This document shows, piece after piece, positions 47,029 to 57,412 of a stretch of DNA of 64,000 nt (its first letter is position 1; every line of letters begins with the position of its first letter). The position numbers and the translations under genes are program-made. The notes beneath the pieces are model-generated. The model was not told where the DNA came from. It made no database searches and saw only the letters and a list, made by a program, of their open reading frames with translations. This stretch comes from Peteryoungia algae. Lineage in GTDB: Bacteria; Pseudomonadota; Alphaproteobacteria; Rhizobiales; Rhizobiaceae. The stretch lies in NCBI RefSeq assembly GCF_030369675.1, contig NZ_CP128477.1, positions 3,614,501-3,678,500 of the forward strand, given 5' to 3'.

Positions 47029-47052
47029 GGGAGCACACACGTGTGCGAAGTT

Positions 47053-47070
47053 TTGTCACTTTCCTGTAGT
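47053..47070 (+). promoter_or_regulatory. Candidate Pho box upstream of olsB
   Basis: TTGTCAC (47053-47059), 4-nt spacer, CTGTAGT (47064-47070), a one-step match to CTGTCAY-N4-CTGTCAY, 46 bp before the olsB start. Weaker than the ugp site because the second half departs at two positions. PhoB control of ornithine-lipid genes is known in rhizobia. Confidence 0.45.
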
Positions 47071-47115
47071 AGTCTCGTGTTTAAAGGCGCGTGACTTCAA
47101 CGCTGGATAGATCCG

Positions 47116-47997
47116 ATGAGCGTGGAACTGATCGAACGAGACCTTCACCTGGGCAACACGGCTGCGGCGTCGCTCGGGCAGCCATCATCCCGCGATATCC
47201 TCGGGCGCATTGGCAACCTTGAGACGCGCATTGCTCGCACCGATCGCGAGGTTGATGCCGCCCAGGCCGTGCGTTACCGCGTCTTCGTCGAGGAAATGAA
47301 GGCTCAGGTTTCCGTCGAAGATGCCCGTCGCGGCCGCGAGGTCGATAGCTGGGACAGCCTTTGCGATCATCTTCTGGTGCTCGACCGCTCGATCGACGGC
47401 GATAGCGAAGACCAGATCGTCGGCACCTACCGCCTGCTGCGCCATGAAGTGGCGATCGCCCATGGCGGCTTCTATTCCGGCTCCGAATTCGGCGTGAATG
47501 CGCTTGTCGCCCGCCATCCGGAAAAGCGCTTCATGGAGCTCGGCCGCTCCTGCGTGCTGCCGCAATATCGCACCAAGCGCACGGTCGAGCTGCTTTGGCA
47601 GGGCTGCTGGGCCTACGCCCTCCACCATCGCATCGATGCCATGTTCGGCTGCGGCTCCTTCCCCGGCGTGCAGCCGGAGGAGCATGCGCTCGCGCTGTCC
47701 TTCCTGCATCAGAACGCTGTCGCCAGGGGGGAATGGGCCGTGGACGCACTGCCCCATCTCTACCGTGAGATGGATCTGATGCCCTCAGAGGCCGTCAATG
47801 CCCGTCGCGCCCTGTTCGCCATGCCGCCGCTGATCAAGGGATATCTCCGCCTCGGCGCCATGGTCGGCAATGGAGCGGTGGTCGATCAGGCGTTCAACAC
47901 GACCGATGTCCTGATCATTTTACCCATTGCCAGCATTTCCGGCCGCTACGTCAACTATTACGGCGCCGACGCCGGCCGCTTCGCGAGCGCCAGCTGA
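47116..47997 (+). CDS. olsB: Ornithine-acyl[ACP] N-acyltransferase OlsB
   Basis: 293 residues, close to the rhizobial OlsB family, with FMELGRSCVLPQYRTKRTVE in the middle of the acyltransferase domain and RLGAMVGNGAVVDQAF near the end. It transfers a 3-hydroxy-fatty acyl group from acyl-ACP to ornithine to make lyso-ornithine lipid; OlsA finishes it. Ornithine lipids replace phospholipids under phosphate limitation. olsA is not in the window. A Pho-box-like repeat lies just upstream. Confidence 0.93.
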   Translation: MSVELIERDLHLGNTAAASLGQPSSRDILGRIGNLETRIARTDREVDAAQAVRYRVFVEEMKAQVSVEDARRGREVDSWDSLCDHLLVLDRSIDGDSEDQIVGTYRLLRHEVAIAHGGFYSGSEFGVNALVARHPEKRFMELGRSCVLPQYRTKRTVELLWQGCWAYALHHRIDAMFGCGSFPGVQPEEHALALSFLHQNAVARGEWAVDALPHLYREMDLMPSEAVNARRALFAMPPLIKGYLRLGAMVGNGAVVDQAFNTTDVLIILPIASISGRYVNYYGADAGRFASAS

Positions 47998-48075
47998 CGA
48001 TCGCTTCTTCTCCTTGGCGAGGAAATGAGAAGGGGGGGCAGAAAGGCCGAACGCCTGATGCTCTGTTCTGATCGA

Positions 48076-48306
48076 TCACCGCGAAACAGCGCATCCGGCT
48101 GATCGCACCTGGCCAACACCCAGTCGGCAGTCACACGGCGCCACCTCAGCCTTCGCCACCCGCATCGGCACCTCTGCCACCATCGGCAGATCTGCAAGCT
48201 CTTTCAGGTTCATCGTCCGCACGGCCGGGTGCCCCGTGGGGTCATGCCGCCAGTCGCGCGCTGCTTCTGATTCGGGTTCGCGCAGTCTCCAGAAAAACTT
48301 GAACAT
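48076..48306 (-). CDS. Small hypothetical protein (divergent to lysR)
   Basis: 76 residues with TGAGG 8 nt before the ATG and GC-rich third codon positions like the neighbours. It begins FKFFWRLREPESEAARDW, a mixed aromatic and acidic start, and has no recognised domain or membrane segment; four Cys residues lie near the C-terminus. It diverges from the LysR regulator across 116 bp, where the intergenic DNA carries a TCAATTGA palindrome. It could be a target of that regulator. Moderate support only. Confidence 0.5.
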   Translation of the reverse strand: MFKFFWRLREPESEAARDWRHDPTGHPAVRTMNLKELADLPMVAEVPMRVAKAEVAPCDCRLGVGQVRSAGCAVSR

Positions 48307-48422
48307 GGCTCAAACCTCATGCGCTCCGCGAGAGCAATTCCAGCATTGCATTGAGACTATGTTCGACCTCTGGCCTCCAATATTCAATTGAGTTTTCCCG
48401 TGTCCGGCTATAGTTTTCCTGC

Positions 48423-49355
48423 ATGAAGAGCCTCAACCAGGTCCATCTGAACGGCCTGCGTGCCGTCGAAGCCGTCGCCCGCCTCGGCTCACTGCAGACG
48501 GCGGCAGAAGAATTGGGCGTATCGATCGGTGCCGTGAGCCAGCAGGTGATCAAGACCGAACAGCAGCTCGGCCGCACGCTCTTCGAACGCACCAGTCGTG
48601 GCATGGTCCCGGTGGAGACGGCGGCTGAAATCCTGGCCCGCCTGAGCGATGGTATTCGTCATCTCTCCAGCGCCGTGGCGCTTGCCAAGCGCAGCGACGA
48701 CAGCCTGCTGACCATCTCTGTTGCCCCCGTCTTCGCGGCCCGCTGGCTTGTGCACCGCATTGCAGACTTTTCCGAACGTTTCCCGCAAATCAGCCTGCGC
48801 ATCGATGCCAATGACCGGTTGACCGACGCCAGCCAGACGGATCTGGATCTGAGGATCCGCGTCGGGCGCGGTCACTGGCCGGGTTTCCGGACGGAACTGA
48901 TCCTGGAGCAGCAGGTGGCGCCGCTCTGCACGCCCGCCATGGCCGCCACGCTTGAGAAGCCCGCCGACATCCTGACCCTGCCCAAAATCATTGATGGCCG
49001 CGCCATGTTCACCTGGGATGTCTGGCTTGCCGCCGCAGGCCTTCCGGGCGCCGAGATCAAGGCGCGCCACACCTTCAGCGAGGCTTCGCTGTGTCTCGAT
49101 GCCGCGATTGCAGGGCAGGGGGTGATGCTCGCCTGGCAGACACTCGCCTCGCATCAGCTGCAACACGGCCAGCTGGTCGCGCCCTTCGGCCCCTCGGTGA
49201 AGACCGGGTTCGGCCACTACTTCGTGACCGCCGAAAACGCGAGGCGCTCCGACAAGGTGGAGAAGTTCAAGCGCTGGCTGAAGCGCGAGATCGAAGACGA
49301 CATGGAGCGGCTCGCAAGAGCCGCCCCCGTATTCGCCCAGGCGTTCGCGCCTTGA
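48423..49355 (+). CDS. LysR-type transcriptional regulator (GcvA-like)
   Basis: 310 residues. The helix-turn-helix is GSLQTAAEELGVSIGAVSQQV near residues 22-43, followed by an effector-binding type 2 periplasmic fold whose C-terminal half shows FGHYFVTAENARRS. The closest recognisable subgroup is the GcvA/AmpR-like LysR regulators. Effector and targets are unknown; the divergent small gene at 48306-48076 is the natural candidate target. Confidence 0.88.
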   Translation: MKSLNQVHLNGLRAVEAVARLGSLQTAAEELGVSIGAVSQQVIKTEQQLGRTLFERTSRGMVPVETAAEILARLSDGIRHLSSAVALAKRSDDSLLTISVAPVFAARWLVHRIADFSERFPQISLRIDANDRLTDASQTDLDLRIRVGRGHWPGFRTELILEQQVAPLCTPAMAATLEKPADILTLPKIIDGRAMFTWDVWLAAAGLPGAEIKARHTFSEASLCLDAAIAGQGVMLAWQTLASHQLQHGQLVAPFGPSVKTGFGHYFVTAENARRSDKVEKFKRWLKREIEDDMERLARAAPVFAQAFAP

Positions 49356-51641
49356 TCAAACCGCTGCGTTATAGGCCGCAATCGCCGCCATATTGACGAT
49401 GTCGCTGTCCTTGGAGCCCATCTGGGCGATCTGAACCGACTTTTCGAGCCCGATCAAGAGCGGTCCCATCACCGTCAGCCCGCCCAGTTCCTGCAGCATC
49501 TTCGTCGAGATTGCCGCCGAATGGATCGCCGGCATGACCAGAACATTCGCCGTGCCCGAGAGGCGGCAGAACGGATACTGCTCCATCCGATGGCTGTTGA
49601 GCGCGATGTCTGCACCCATCTCGCCGTCATATTCGAAGGAAACCCCACGCCGGTCGAGGATCTTGACGGCTTCGCGCACCCGCTCGGAGCGCTCGCCGGT
49701 CGGGTGACCGAAGGTCGAATAGGCCAGCAGCGCCACGCGCGGCTCCAGCCCCAGCCGATGCGCCACGCCGGCCGCTTCTTCGGCGATGTCGGCCAATTCA
49801 TCAGCCGTCGGCATGTCGTGCACGGAGGTGTCTGCAACCACAATCGTGCGGCCACGGGCAAGCGCCAGCGACACCCCGATCACCCGGTGTCCGGGAGCCG
49901 TGTCGATGCAGCGGCGAACATCTTCGAGCGCGGTCGAATAATTGCGCGTCGTGCCTGTCACCATGGCATCCGCATCTCCCAGCGCCACCATGCAGGCAGC
50001 GAAATGGTTGCGATCGGTGTTGATCAGACGCTGCGCATCGCGATGCAGGTAGCCCTTTCGCTGCAGGCGGGCATAGAGATATTCGGTATAGGCCTCGACG
50101 CGGGTCGACATGCGGGCGTTGATCACCTCGATGCCGGGGCGATCGAGATCGATGCCGGCACGTTCGGCGGTCGCCTTCAGCGGTTCGTCGCGGCCGAGCA
50201 GGATCGCCGTGCCGAGCCCGAGATTGACGAAGGAAATCGCCGCGCGCATCACCTGCTCCTCTTCGCCCTCGGCAAAGACGACGCGTTTGGGGTGGCTGCG
50301 CACATGCTCGAAGATCCGCTGTGTCGCCGCTGCAATCGGGTCGCGCCGGGCCGATAGTTCGTGCGCATAGGCGCCGAGATCGTCAATTTCCTTGCGCGCA
50401 ACACCGCTTTCCATCGCGGCTCTTGCGACGGCCACCGGAATGGCCGAGATCAGGCGTGGATCGAAAGGAACGGGAATGATGTATTGCGGTCCGAAACGCG
50501 GACGTTCGCCCTGATAGGCGGCCGCCACATCGTCAGGAACATCTTCGCGCGCCAGATCTGCAAGCGCCCTGACCGCCGCGATCTTCATCGCGTCATTGAT
50601 CTGGCTGGCGCGCACGTCGAGCGCACCGCGGAAGATATAGGGAAAGCCCAGAACATTGTTGACCTGGTTCGGATAGTCCGAACGCCCGGTCGCCATGATC
50701 GCGTCGTTGCGGATTTCGGCGACTTCCTCAGGCGTGATTTCCGGGTCCGGATTGGCCATCGCGAAGATGATCGGGTTCGGCGCCATCGAGGCGATCATGT
50801 CGGATGCGAGCGCGCCCTTCTGCGACAGCCCGAACACGACGTCCGCGCCCACCATTGCCTCGCGCAGCGTCCGCCGGTCCGTCTTGACGGCATGGGCGGA
50901 CTTCCACTGGTTCATGCCCTCGGTGCGGCCCTGGTAGATCACGCCCTTGGTGTCGCAGAGAATGATGTTCTCGCCGTTGAACCCCATCGCCTTGATCAGT
51001 TCGATACAGGCGATCGCAGCAGCCCCTGCGCCATTGCAGACGAGCTTCGTCGTCTTGAAGTCGCGCCCCGTCAGCTCCAGCGCATTGATCAGCCCTGCAG
51101 CCGCAATGATCGCGGTTCCATGCTGGTCGTCGTGAAAGACCGGGATATCCATCAGCTCGCGCAGCCGGCTTTCGATGATGAAGCAGTCCGGCGCCCTGAT
51201 GTCTTCGAGGTTGATGCCGCCGAAGGAGGGGCCGAGGTAACGCACGCAGTTGATGAACTCGTCGACGTTTTCGGTGTCGACCTCAAGGTCGATCGAATCC
51301 ACGTCGGCAAATCGCTTGAAGAGAACGGATTTGCCTTCCATGACCGGCTTCGAGGCCAGAGCCCCGAGATTGCCCAAGCCAAGGATCGCCGTGCCGTTCG
51401 AGATGACCGCGACCATGTTGCCGCGGGTCGTGTAATCGTAAGCCGTGGCCGGATCGGCGGCGATCGCTTTCACCGGAACGGCGACGCCGGGGGAATAGGC
51501 GAGCGACAGATCGCGCTGGGTCGCCATTGCCTTGGTCGGCGTAATCTCCAGCTTGCCTGGTCGCCCCTGGGAATGAAAGTCCAGCGCTTCCTGTTCCGTC
51601 ACCGAGACTTTCGTTCGGCCGGTCTTGTTCTCGCTCGTCAT
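49356..51641 (-). CDS. NADP-dependent malic enzyme with C-terminal PTA-like domain
   Basis: 761 residues from ATG 51641; the frame is open to 51740 but only the part from MTSENK on fits the family. The N-terminal malic enzyme domain is about residues 20-430 (SLAYSPGVA, DDQHGTAIIAAAGL, NGAGAAAIACI dinucleotide site, AMANPDPEITPEE). The C-terminal 320 residues resemble phosphate acetyltransferase, which in this family is regulatory and inactive. It decarboxylates malate to pyruvate. The symbol (tme or dme in rhizobia) cannot be settled from sequence alone. Confidence 0.9.
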   Translation of the reverse strand: MTSENKTGRTKVSVTEQEALDFHSQGRPGKLEITPTKAMATQRDLSLAYSPGVAVPVKAIAADPATAYDYTTRGNMVAVISNGTAILGLGNLGALASKPVMEGKSVLFKRFADVDSIDLEVDTENVDEFINCVRYLGPSFGGINLEDIRAPDCFIIESRLRELMDIPVFHDDQHGTAIIAAAGLINALELTGRDFKTTKLVCNGAGAAAIACIELIKAMGFNGENIILCDTKGVIYQGRTEGMNQWKSAHAVKTDRRTLREAMVGADVVFGLSQKGALASDMIASMAPNPIIFAMANPDPEITPEEVAEIRNDAIMATGRSDYPNQVNNVLGFPYIFRGALDVRASQINDAMKIAAVRALADLAREDVPDDVAAAYQGERPRFGPQYIIPVPFDPRLISAIPVAVARAAMESGVARKEIDDLGAYAHELSARRDPIAAATQRIFEHVRSHPKRVVFAEGEEEQVMRAAISFVNLGLGTAILLGRDEPLKATAERAGIDLDRPGIEVINARMSTRVEAYTEYLYARLQRKGYLHRDAQRLINTDRNHFAACMVALGDADAMVTGTTRNYSTALEDVRRCIDTAPGHRVIGVSLALARGRTIVVADTSVHDMPTADELADIAEEAAGVAHRLGLEPRVALLAYSTFGHPTGERSERVREAVKILDRRGVSFEYDGEMGADIALNSHRMEQYPFCRLSGTANVLVMPAIHSAAISTKMLQELGGLTVMGPLLIGLEKSVQIAQMGSKDSDIVNMAAIAAYNAAV

Positions 51642-51755
51642 ACTTCCCCTCACCTTGTTGTGGGCAGCGGGCGTTCGCTGGTCCATCCTGGTTGTTTTTC
51701 CTCGCCTTAAGCCGTTAGTGTTGCACGACTTCCTTTTCAAGAAAACACCGAGCCC

Positions 51756-54491
51756 GTGACGCTATATCAAGCCACCCCGAGTGATGTCCTGAACGTCGCC
51801 GAGCTGACCTCGGAAGAGAGTCGCGCGACGGCCACGCCGATGATGGAGCAATTCATCGAGATCAAGGCCGCCAACCCCGGCAGCCTGCTCTTTTATCGGA
51901 TGGGCGATTTCTACGAGCTTTTCTTCGAGGATGCGGTCGATGCGTCGCGCGCGCTCGGCATCACGCTGACGAAGCGCGGCCAGCATCTCGGCCAGGATAT
52001 CCCCATGTGCGGCGTGCCGGTGCATGCGGCCGACGATTATCTGCAGAAGCTGATCTCGCTCGGATTCCGTGTCGCGGTCTGCGAGCAGATCGAAGACCCA
52101 GCAGAAGCCAAGAAGCGCGGTTCGAAATCTGTCGTGAAGCGCGACGTTGTCCGCCTCGTGACACCAGGCACGATTACCGAGGACAAGCTCCTCTCGCCCT
52201 TCGAATCGAATTATCTGATGGCGCTCGCCCGCATCCGCGGCGGCTCCGCACCCCAGCTGGCGCTCGCCTGGATCGACATCTCCACGGGCATCTTCCGTCT
52301 GGCCGAAACCACCGAGACCCGCCTGCTCGCCGATATCCTGCGCATCGAGCCGCGCGAACTGATCGTGCCCGATACGCTCTTCCACGACGAGGAGCTGAAG
52401 CCGGCCTTCGACGTGCTCGGTCGTGTCGTGGTGCCTCAGCCGGGCGTCCTCTTCGATAGCGCCAGCGCCGAGGGCCGCATCGCTCGCTATTTCGGCGTCG
52501 GAACGCTGGATGGCTTTGGTTCGTTTTCCCGCGCCGAGATCGCCGCTGCTGCAGCAGCCGTCGCCTATGTCGAAAAGACCCAGATTTCCGAACGCCCGCC
52601 GCTTGGGCTTCCCGAACGTCAAAACGCCGCCTCGACCCTTTTCATCGACCCGGCGACCCGCGCCAATCTCGAGCTGGTCAAGACACTCTCGGGAGAGCGC
52701 AACGGCTCGCTCCTCAAGGCGGTCGATCGAACCGTCACCGGCGGCGGTGCCCGCCTGCTCGCCGAGCGCCTGATGTCGCCGCTGACGGACCCGGAAGCGA
52801 TTGCCGACCGTCAGGACTCCATCGCCCATCTTCTGGCTGATGGCCTGCTCGTTGATCGCCTGCGTGATGCCCTCAAGCGGGTGCCCGACATGCCGCGCGC
52901 GCTTTCGCGTCTCGCGCTCGATCGCGGTGGCCCGCGCGACCTCGGTTCGATTGTCGCCGGCCTTGCTGCCTCCGCCGAGGTTGGCCGCTTGCTTGATCCC
53001 CCGAGCCTGCCGAAGGAACTGTCCGAAGCGCTCGCCGATCTCGCCGCGCTCCCCGCCGATCTGGCGCCGAGCCTCTCATCAATGCTGGCCGACGAACTGC
53101 CGCTCCTGAAACGCGACGGCGGCTTCCTGCGCGATGGCGCGATATCAGAGCTCGACGAACTCAGGGCGCTACGCGACCAGTCCCGCCGCGTGATCGCCGG
53201 GCTGCAGCTGCAATATGCCGAGGAAACCGGCATCAAGTCGCTGAAGATCAAGCACAATAATGTTCTCGGATATTTTATCGAGGTCACTGCGGGGAATGCC
53301 GGCCCGATGACCGAGGGCGACGAGGCCAAGGCTCGCTTCATCCATCGCCAGACGATGGCGAATGCCATGCGCTTCACCACGACGGAACTCGCCGAGCTCG
53401 AAAGCCGCATCGCCAACGCTGCCGGCCAGGCGCTGTCGCTGGAGCTTGCGGCCTTCGAACGGATGGTGAGCCAGATCGTCGCTGCCGCCGAACCGATCAA
53501 GGCTGCCGCCCGCGCCCTCGCAGTGATTGATGTCGCTGCCGGCCTCGCGGCCCTTGCAGAAGAGCAGGGCTATTGCCGCCCGCTGGTCGATGATTCGAGA
53601 ATGTTCGCCATCACCGCCGGTCGCCACCCGGTCGTCGAGCAGGCGCTCCGCCGCCAGGCCGCCAGCCCTTTCATCGCCAATGACTGCGATCTCTCGCCGC
53701 ATGATACAAAAGGCCCCGGTGCCATCTGGCTGCTGACCGGCCCGAACATGGGCGGTAAGTCGACCTTCCTGCGCCAGAATGCGCTGATCGCCATCCTCGC
53801 CCAGATGGGCTCGTTCGTGCCCGCCGGTGCCGCCCATATCGGCGTGGTCGATCGGCTCTTCTCCCGCGTCGGCGCCTCGGATGATCTCGCCCGCGGCCGC
53901 TCCACCTTCATGGTCGAGATGGTTGAGACCGCAGCCATCCTCAATCAGGCAACGGACCGCTCGCTGGTCATCCTCGACGAGATTGGTCGCGGCACCGCCA
54001 CTTTTGATGGCCTCTCCATCGCCTGGGCCGCCGTCGAGCATCTGCACGAGGCAAACCGCTGCCGCTCGCTCTTCGCCACCCACTTCCACGAACTGACGGC
54101 ACTGTCGGAAAAGCTTGCCCGCATGTCGAACGTCACGATGCGGGTCAAGGAGTGGGATGGCGATGTCATTTTCCTGCATGAGGTCGGCCCCGGTTCCGCC
54201 GATCGCTCCTACGGCATCCAGGTTGCCCGCCTCGCCGGCCTTCCGGCCGCTGTGGTCTCGCGCGCCCGGGAAGTTCTGACCCGCCTGGAAGACAGTGACC
54301 GCAAGAACCCGGCCGCACAGTTGATCGATGACCTGCCGCTGTTCCAGGTCGCCGTCCGCCGCGAGGAGGTCCAGAAATCAGGCCCTTCCAAGGTGGAGGA
54401 GGCCCTCCGCTCGATTGATCTTGACGACCTCACGCCTCGCCAGGCGCTCGACGCGCTCTATGATCTCAAGAAACAACTTGGCAAGCCTTGA
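51756..54491 (+). CDS. mutS: DNA mismatch repair protein MutS
   Basis: 911 residues starting at GTG 51756. The mismatch-recognition domain has the Phe-X-Glu motif in [14 protein letters not shown] near residue 50. The ATPase domain shows Walker [21 protein letters not shown]-like [13 protein letters not shown] and THFHELT. The C-terminal tail is consistent with full-length MutS. It starts mismatch repair with MutL, not seen here. It diverges from the malic enzyme gene across 114 bp. Confidence 0.97.
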   Translation: MTLYQATPSDVLNVAELTSEESRATATPMMEQFIEIKAANPGSLLFYRMGDFYELFFEDAVDASRALGITLTKRGQHLGQDIPMCGVPVHAADDYLQKLISLGFRVAVCEQIEDPAEAKKRGSKSVVKRDVVRLVTPGTITEDKLLSPFESNYLMALARIRGGSAPQLALAWIDISTGIFRLAETTETRLLADILRIEPRELIVPDTLFHDEELKPAFDVLGRVVVPQPGVLFDSASAEGRIARYFGVGTLDGFGSFSRAEIAAAAAAVAYVEKTQISERPPLGLPERQNAASTLFIDPATRANLELVKTLSGERNGSLLKAVDRTVTGGGARLLAERLMSPLTDPEAIADRQDSIAHLLADGLLVDRLRDALKRVPDMPRALSRLALDRGGPRDLGSIVAGLAASAEVGRLLDPPSLPKELSEALADLAALPADLAPSLSSMLADELPLLKRDGGFLRDGAISELDELRALRDQSRRVIAGLQLQYAEETGIKSLKIKHNNVLGYFIEVTAGNAGPMTEGDEAKARFIHRQTMANAMRFTTTELAELESRIANAAGQALSLELAAFERMVSQIVAAAEPIKAAARALAVIDVAAGLAALAEEQGYCRPLVDDSRMFAITAGRHPVVEQALRRQAASPFIANDCDLSPHDTKGPGAIWLLTGPNMGGKSTFLRQNALIAILAQMGSFVPAGAAHIGVVDRLFSRVGASDDLARGRSTFMVEMVETAAILNQATDRSLVILDEIGRGTATFDGLSIAWAAVEHLHEANRCRSLFATHFHELTALSEKLARMSNVTMRVKEWDGDVIFLHEVGPGSADRSYGIQVARLAGLPAAVVSRAREVLTRLEDSDRKNPAAQLIDDLPLFQVAVRREEVQKSGPSKVEEALRSIDLDDLTPRQALDALYDLKKQLGKP

Positions 54492-54568
54492 CCGGTAGAG
54501 TGCCTGTCAATCGCGCCCGAAAAGGGCTATAGCGCCACCAATCCCGGCCGATTCCCGGGTCCCGAGAG

Positions 54569-57409
54569 ATGATGCTGCCCCCCATGGCCAAAGCAGACCT
54601 TGCCTTCGACGATCTCCTAGACATCGACGCGCTGCGTGCGTCCTGCGAAGCGGTGACACGGAGCGGCTCCGGCAATCTGCTCGAGATCCGCTCGCGGCTC
54701 CTGCCCATCCTGAAGAAAGCCTCGGCGGATGCCCGTGAGCAGGCGCGCCTGAAGCTCTTCGAGGATGGCAGCGGCATGAACTGCGCCAACCGGATCTCAT
54801 GGATCCAGGACCAGCTGATCTCGGTGATCTTCGAATTTGCCCGCACCCATGTTTATCCGCGGGGTGTCGAGGGCCTCTCTGTTGCCGCCGTCGGCGGTTA
54901 CGGCCGCGGCACGCTGGCGCCCGGCTCCGACATTGACCTCCTCTTTCTCTTGCCTCCCAAGGCAGGGCAAGACATGCACAAGGCGGTCGAGTTCGTGCTC
55001 TACCTCTTGTGGGATGTCGGCTTCAAGGTCGGTCATGCCACTCGCACGGTCGAGGAGTGTATCCGCCTGTCCAAGTTGGACATGACCATCCGCACGGCCA
55101 TCCTCGAAACCCGCCACATCTGCGGCGATGAGACGCTCGTCACCGAACTCCAGCATCGTTTCGATCAGGACGTCACGACCGGCACTGCGCCCGAATTCAT
55201 AGCCGCCAAGCTCGCCGAACGCGACGAACGCCACCGCAAGGCCGGCGACAGCCGCTATCTCGTCGAGCCCAACGTCAAGGAGGGTAAGGGCGGCCTGCGG
55301 GATCTCCAGACCCTGTTCTGGATCGCGAAATACAATTATCACGTCCGCGATACCGGCAAACTGGTGCGCCTCGGCGTTCTCTCTCGCCACGAATGGCGCC
55401 TCTTCCAGAAGGCCGACGACTTCCTCTGGGCGGTTCGCTGCCACATGCATTACCTGACCGGAAAGCCGGAAGAGCGGCTCTATTTCGATATCCAGCCGGA
55501 AATCGCCAAAAGCCTCGGCTACCAGCCGCGTCCCGGTCTTTCCGCCGTCGAGCGCTTCATGAAGCACTACTTCCTGGTGGCCAAGGATGTCGGTGACCTG
55601 ACCCGTATCTTCTCGGCGGCGCTGGAAGACCAACAGGCGAAAGCCGCGCCCGGCATCGGCGGCATGATTGGCCGCTTCGCCAACCGTCCGCGAAAGATCG
55701 CCGGCGCCAGCGAATTCATCGATGACCGCGGCCGCATCGCGCTTGCCGATCCTGGCGTCTTCAAGAATGATCCGATGTCGATCATGCGCCTTTTTCATGT
55801 CGCGGATCTGAACGGCCTCGAATTTCACCCCGATGCGCTGAAGGCGGTCACCCGGTCTCTCTCGCTGATCGACAACACCTTCCGCGAAAGCGAGGAAGCA
55901 AACCGCCTCTTCCTCTCAATCCTGACATCCCGCAGGGATCCCGGCTTCATCTTGCGCCGCATGAACGAGGCCGGCGTGCTCGGTCGCTTCATGCCGGAAT
56001 TCGGCAAGATCGTCTCGATGATGCAGTTCAACATGTATCATCACTACACCGTCGACGAGCATCTCATCCGCACCGTCGAGGTGCTTTCCGAAATTGACAA
56101 CGGCAGGGCGGAGGAAGTTCATCCGCTGGCCAACAAGATCATGCCGGAGATCGAGGATCGCCAGACGCTCTACGTCGCGATCCTGTTGCACGACATCGCC
56201 AAGGGCCGCCAGGAAGACCATTCCGTTGCCGGTGCCAAGGTCGCCCGCAAGCTCTGCCCGCGTCTCGGCCTCTCGCCCAAACAGACTGAAATGGTCGCCT
56301 GGCTGATCGACCAGCATCTGCTGATGTCCATGGTCGCCCAGACCCGCGACCTGCATGACCGCAAGACGATCACCGACTTTGCCGAAAAGGTACAGTCGCT
56401 CGATCGCCTGAAGATGCTGCTCGTGCTGACGGTCTGTGATATCAGAGCCGTCGGACCGGGTGTCTGGAACGGCTGGAAGGGCCAGCTCCTGCGCACGCTC
56501 TACTACGAGACCGAATTGTTGCTGTCCGGCGGCTTTTCCCAGGTCTCCCGCAAGGAGCGCGCCAAACATGCTGCCGAGCAGCTTTCGAAGGCGCTCGAAG
56601 GCTGGAGCCAGAAGGACCAGCGCACCTACACCAAGCTGCATTACGAGCCCTACCTGCTTTCCGTCGATCTCGAAGACCAGGTGCGTCACGCCCATTTCAT
56701 CCGCCAGACGGACAAGTCCGGCCAGGCACTCGCCACCATGGTGCGCACCCACCAGTTCCACGCGATCACCGAGATCACGGTGCTGTCGCCCGACCATCCG
56801 CGCCTGCTGTCGATCATCGCCGGTGCCTGTGCCGCTGCCGGCGCCAACATCGCCGACGCCCAGATTTTCACCACGTCGGATGGCCGCGCGCTGGACACGA
56901 TCCTGATCAATCGCGAATTCCCGATCGACGAGGACGAAACCCGCCGCGCCGCCACCATTGGCAAGATGATCGAGGACGTGCTGTCTGGCCGCAAGCGCCT
57001 GCCCGAAGTCATCGCCACGCGCTCCAAGGGCAAGAAGAAGAACAAGACCTTCCCGGTCCAGCCGGATGTGCGTCTCTCCAATGCGCTCTCCAACAAGTTC
57101 ACGGTCATCGAAGTCGAGTGCCTCGATCGCATCGGCCTTCTTGCCGAGATCACCGCTGTCCTCTCCGACCTCTCGCTCGACATCCACTCGGCCCGCATCA
57201 CCACCTTCGGCGAAAAGGTCATCGACACCTTCTACGTGACTGACCTCGTCGGCCAGAAGGTCACCAATGAGAACCGCCAGGCGAATATCGGCAACCGGCT
57301 GAAATCCGTCATGGTCGACCAGCCGGACGAACTTCGGGACAACATGCCCTCAGGCATCATCGCGCAGCCCCAACGGGCGACGCCGTCGCCGAAAAAGGCG
57401 CGGGCCTGA
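54569..57409 (+). CDS. glnD: Bifunctional uridylyltransferase/uridylyl-removing enzyme GlnD
   Basis: 946 residues (ATG 54584 is an alternative start). The nucleotidyltransferase domain reads [19 protein letters not shown] near residue 110, with catalytic GSDID. An HD domain holds [15 protein letters not shown], and two ACT domains lie at the C-terminus ([15 protein letters not shown] and [16 protein letters not shown]). It uridylylates PII proteins and senses glutamine, so it governs nitrogen control together with RpoN. murJ follows 3 nt after its stop. Confidence 0.96.
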   Translation: MMLPPMAKADLAFDDLLDIDALRASCEAVTRSGSGNLLEIRSRLLPILKKASADAREQARLKLFEDGSGMNCANRISWIQDQLISVIFEFARTHVYPRGVEGLSVAAVGGYGRGTLAPGSDIDLLFLLPPKAGQDMHKAVEFVLYLLWDVGFKVGHATRTVEECIRLSKLDMTIRTAILETRHICGDETLVTELQHRFDQDVTTGTAPEFIAAKLAERDERHRKAGDSRYLVEPNVKEGKGGLRDLQTLFWIAKYNYHVRDTGKLVRLGVLSRHEWRLFQKADDFLWAVRCHMHYLTGKPEERLYFDIQPEIAKSLGYQPRPGLSAVERFMKHYFLVAKDVGDLTRIFSAALEDQQAKAAPGIGGMIGRFANRPRKIAGASEFIDDRGRIALADPGVFKNDPMSIMRLFHVADLNGLEFHPDALKAVTRSLSLIDNTFRESEEANRLFLSILTSRRDPGFILRRMNEAGVLGRFMPEFGKIVSMMQFNMYHHYTVDEHLIRTVEVLSEIDNGRAEEVHPLANKIMPEIEDRQTLYVAILLHDIAKGRQEDHSVAGAKVARKLCPRLGLSPKQTEMVAWLIDQHLLMSMVAQTRDLHDRKTITDFAEKVQSLDRLKMLLVLTVCDIRAVGPGVWNGWKGQLLRTLYYETELLLSGGFSQVSRKERAKHAAEQLSKALEGWSQKDQRTYTKLHYEPYLLSVDLEDQVRHAHFIRQTDKSGQALATMVRTHQFHAITEITVLSPDHPRLLSIIAGACAAAGANIADAQIFTTSDGRALDTILINREFPIDEDETRRAATIGKMIEDVLSGRKRLPEVIATRSKGKKKNKTFPVQPDVRLSNALSNKFTVIEVECLDRIGLLAEITAVLSDLSLDIHSARITTFGEKVIDTFYVTDLVGQKVTNENRQANIGNRLKSVMVDQPDELRDNMPSGIIAQPQRATPSPKKARA

Positions 57410-57412
57410 GGA

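Noticed and set aside
47037..47046. CACACGTGTG palindrome as a quorum-sensing box
   Set aside because: The 10-bp palindrome is not long enough or similar enough to a LuxR box and no luxR/luxI gene is nearby.
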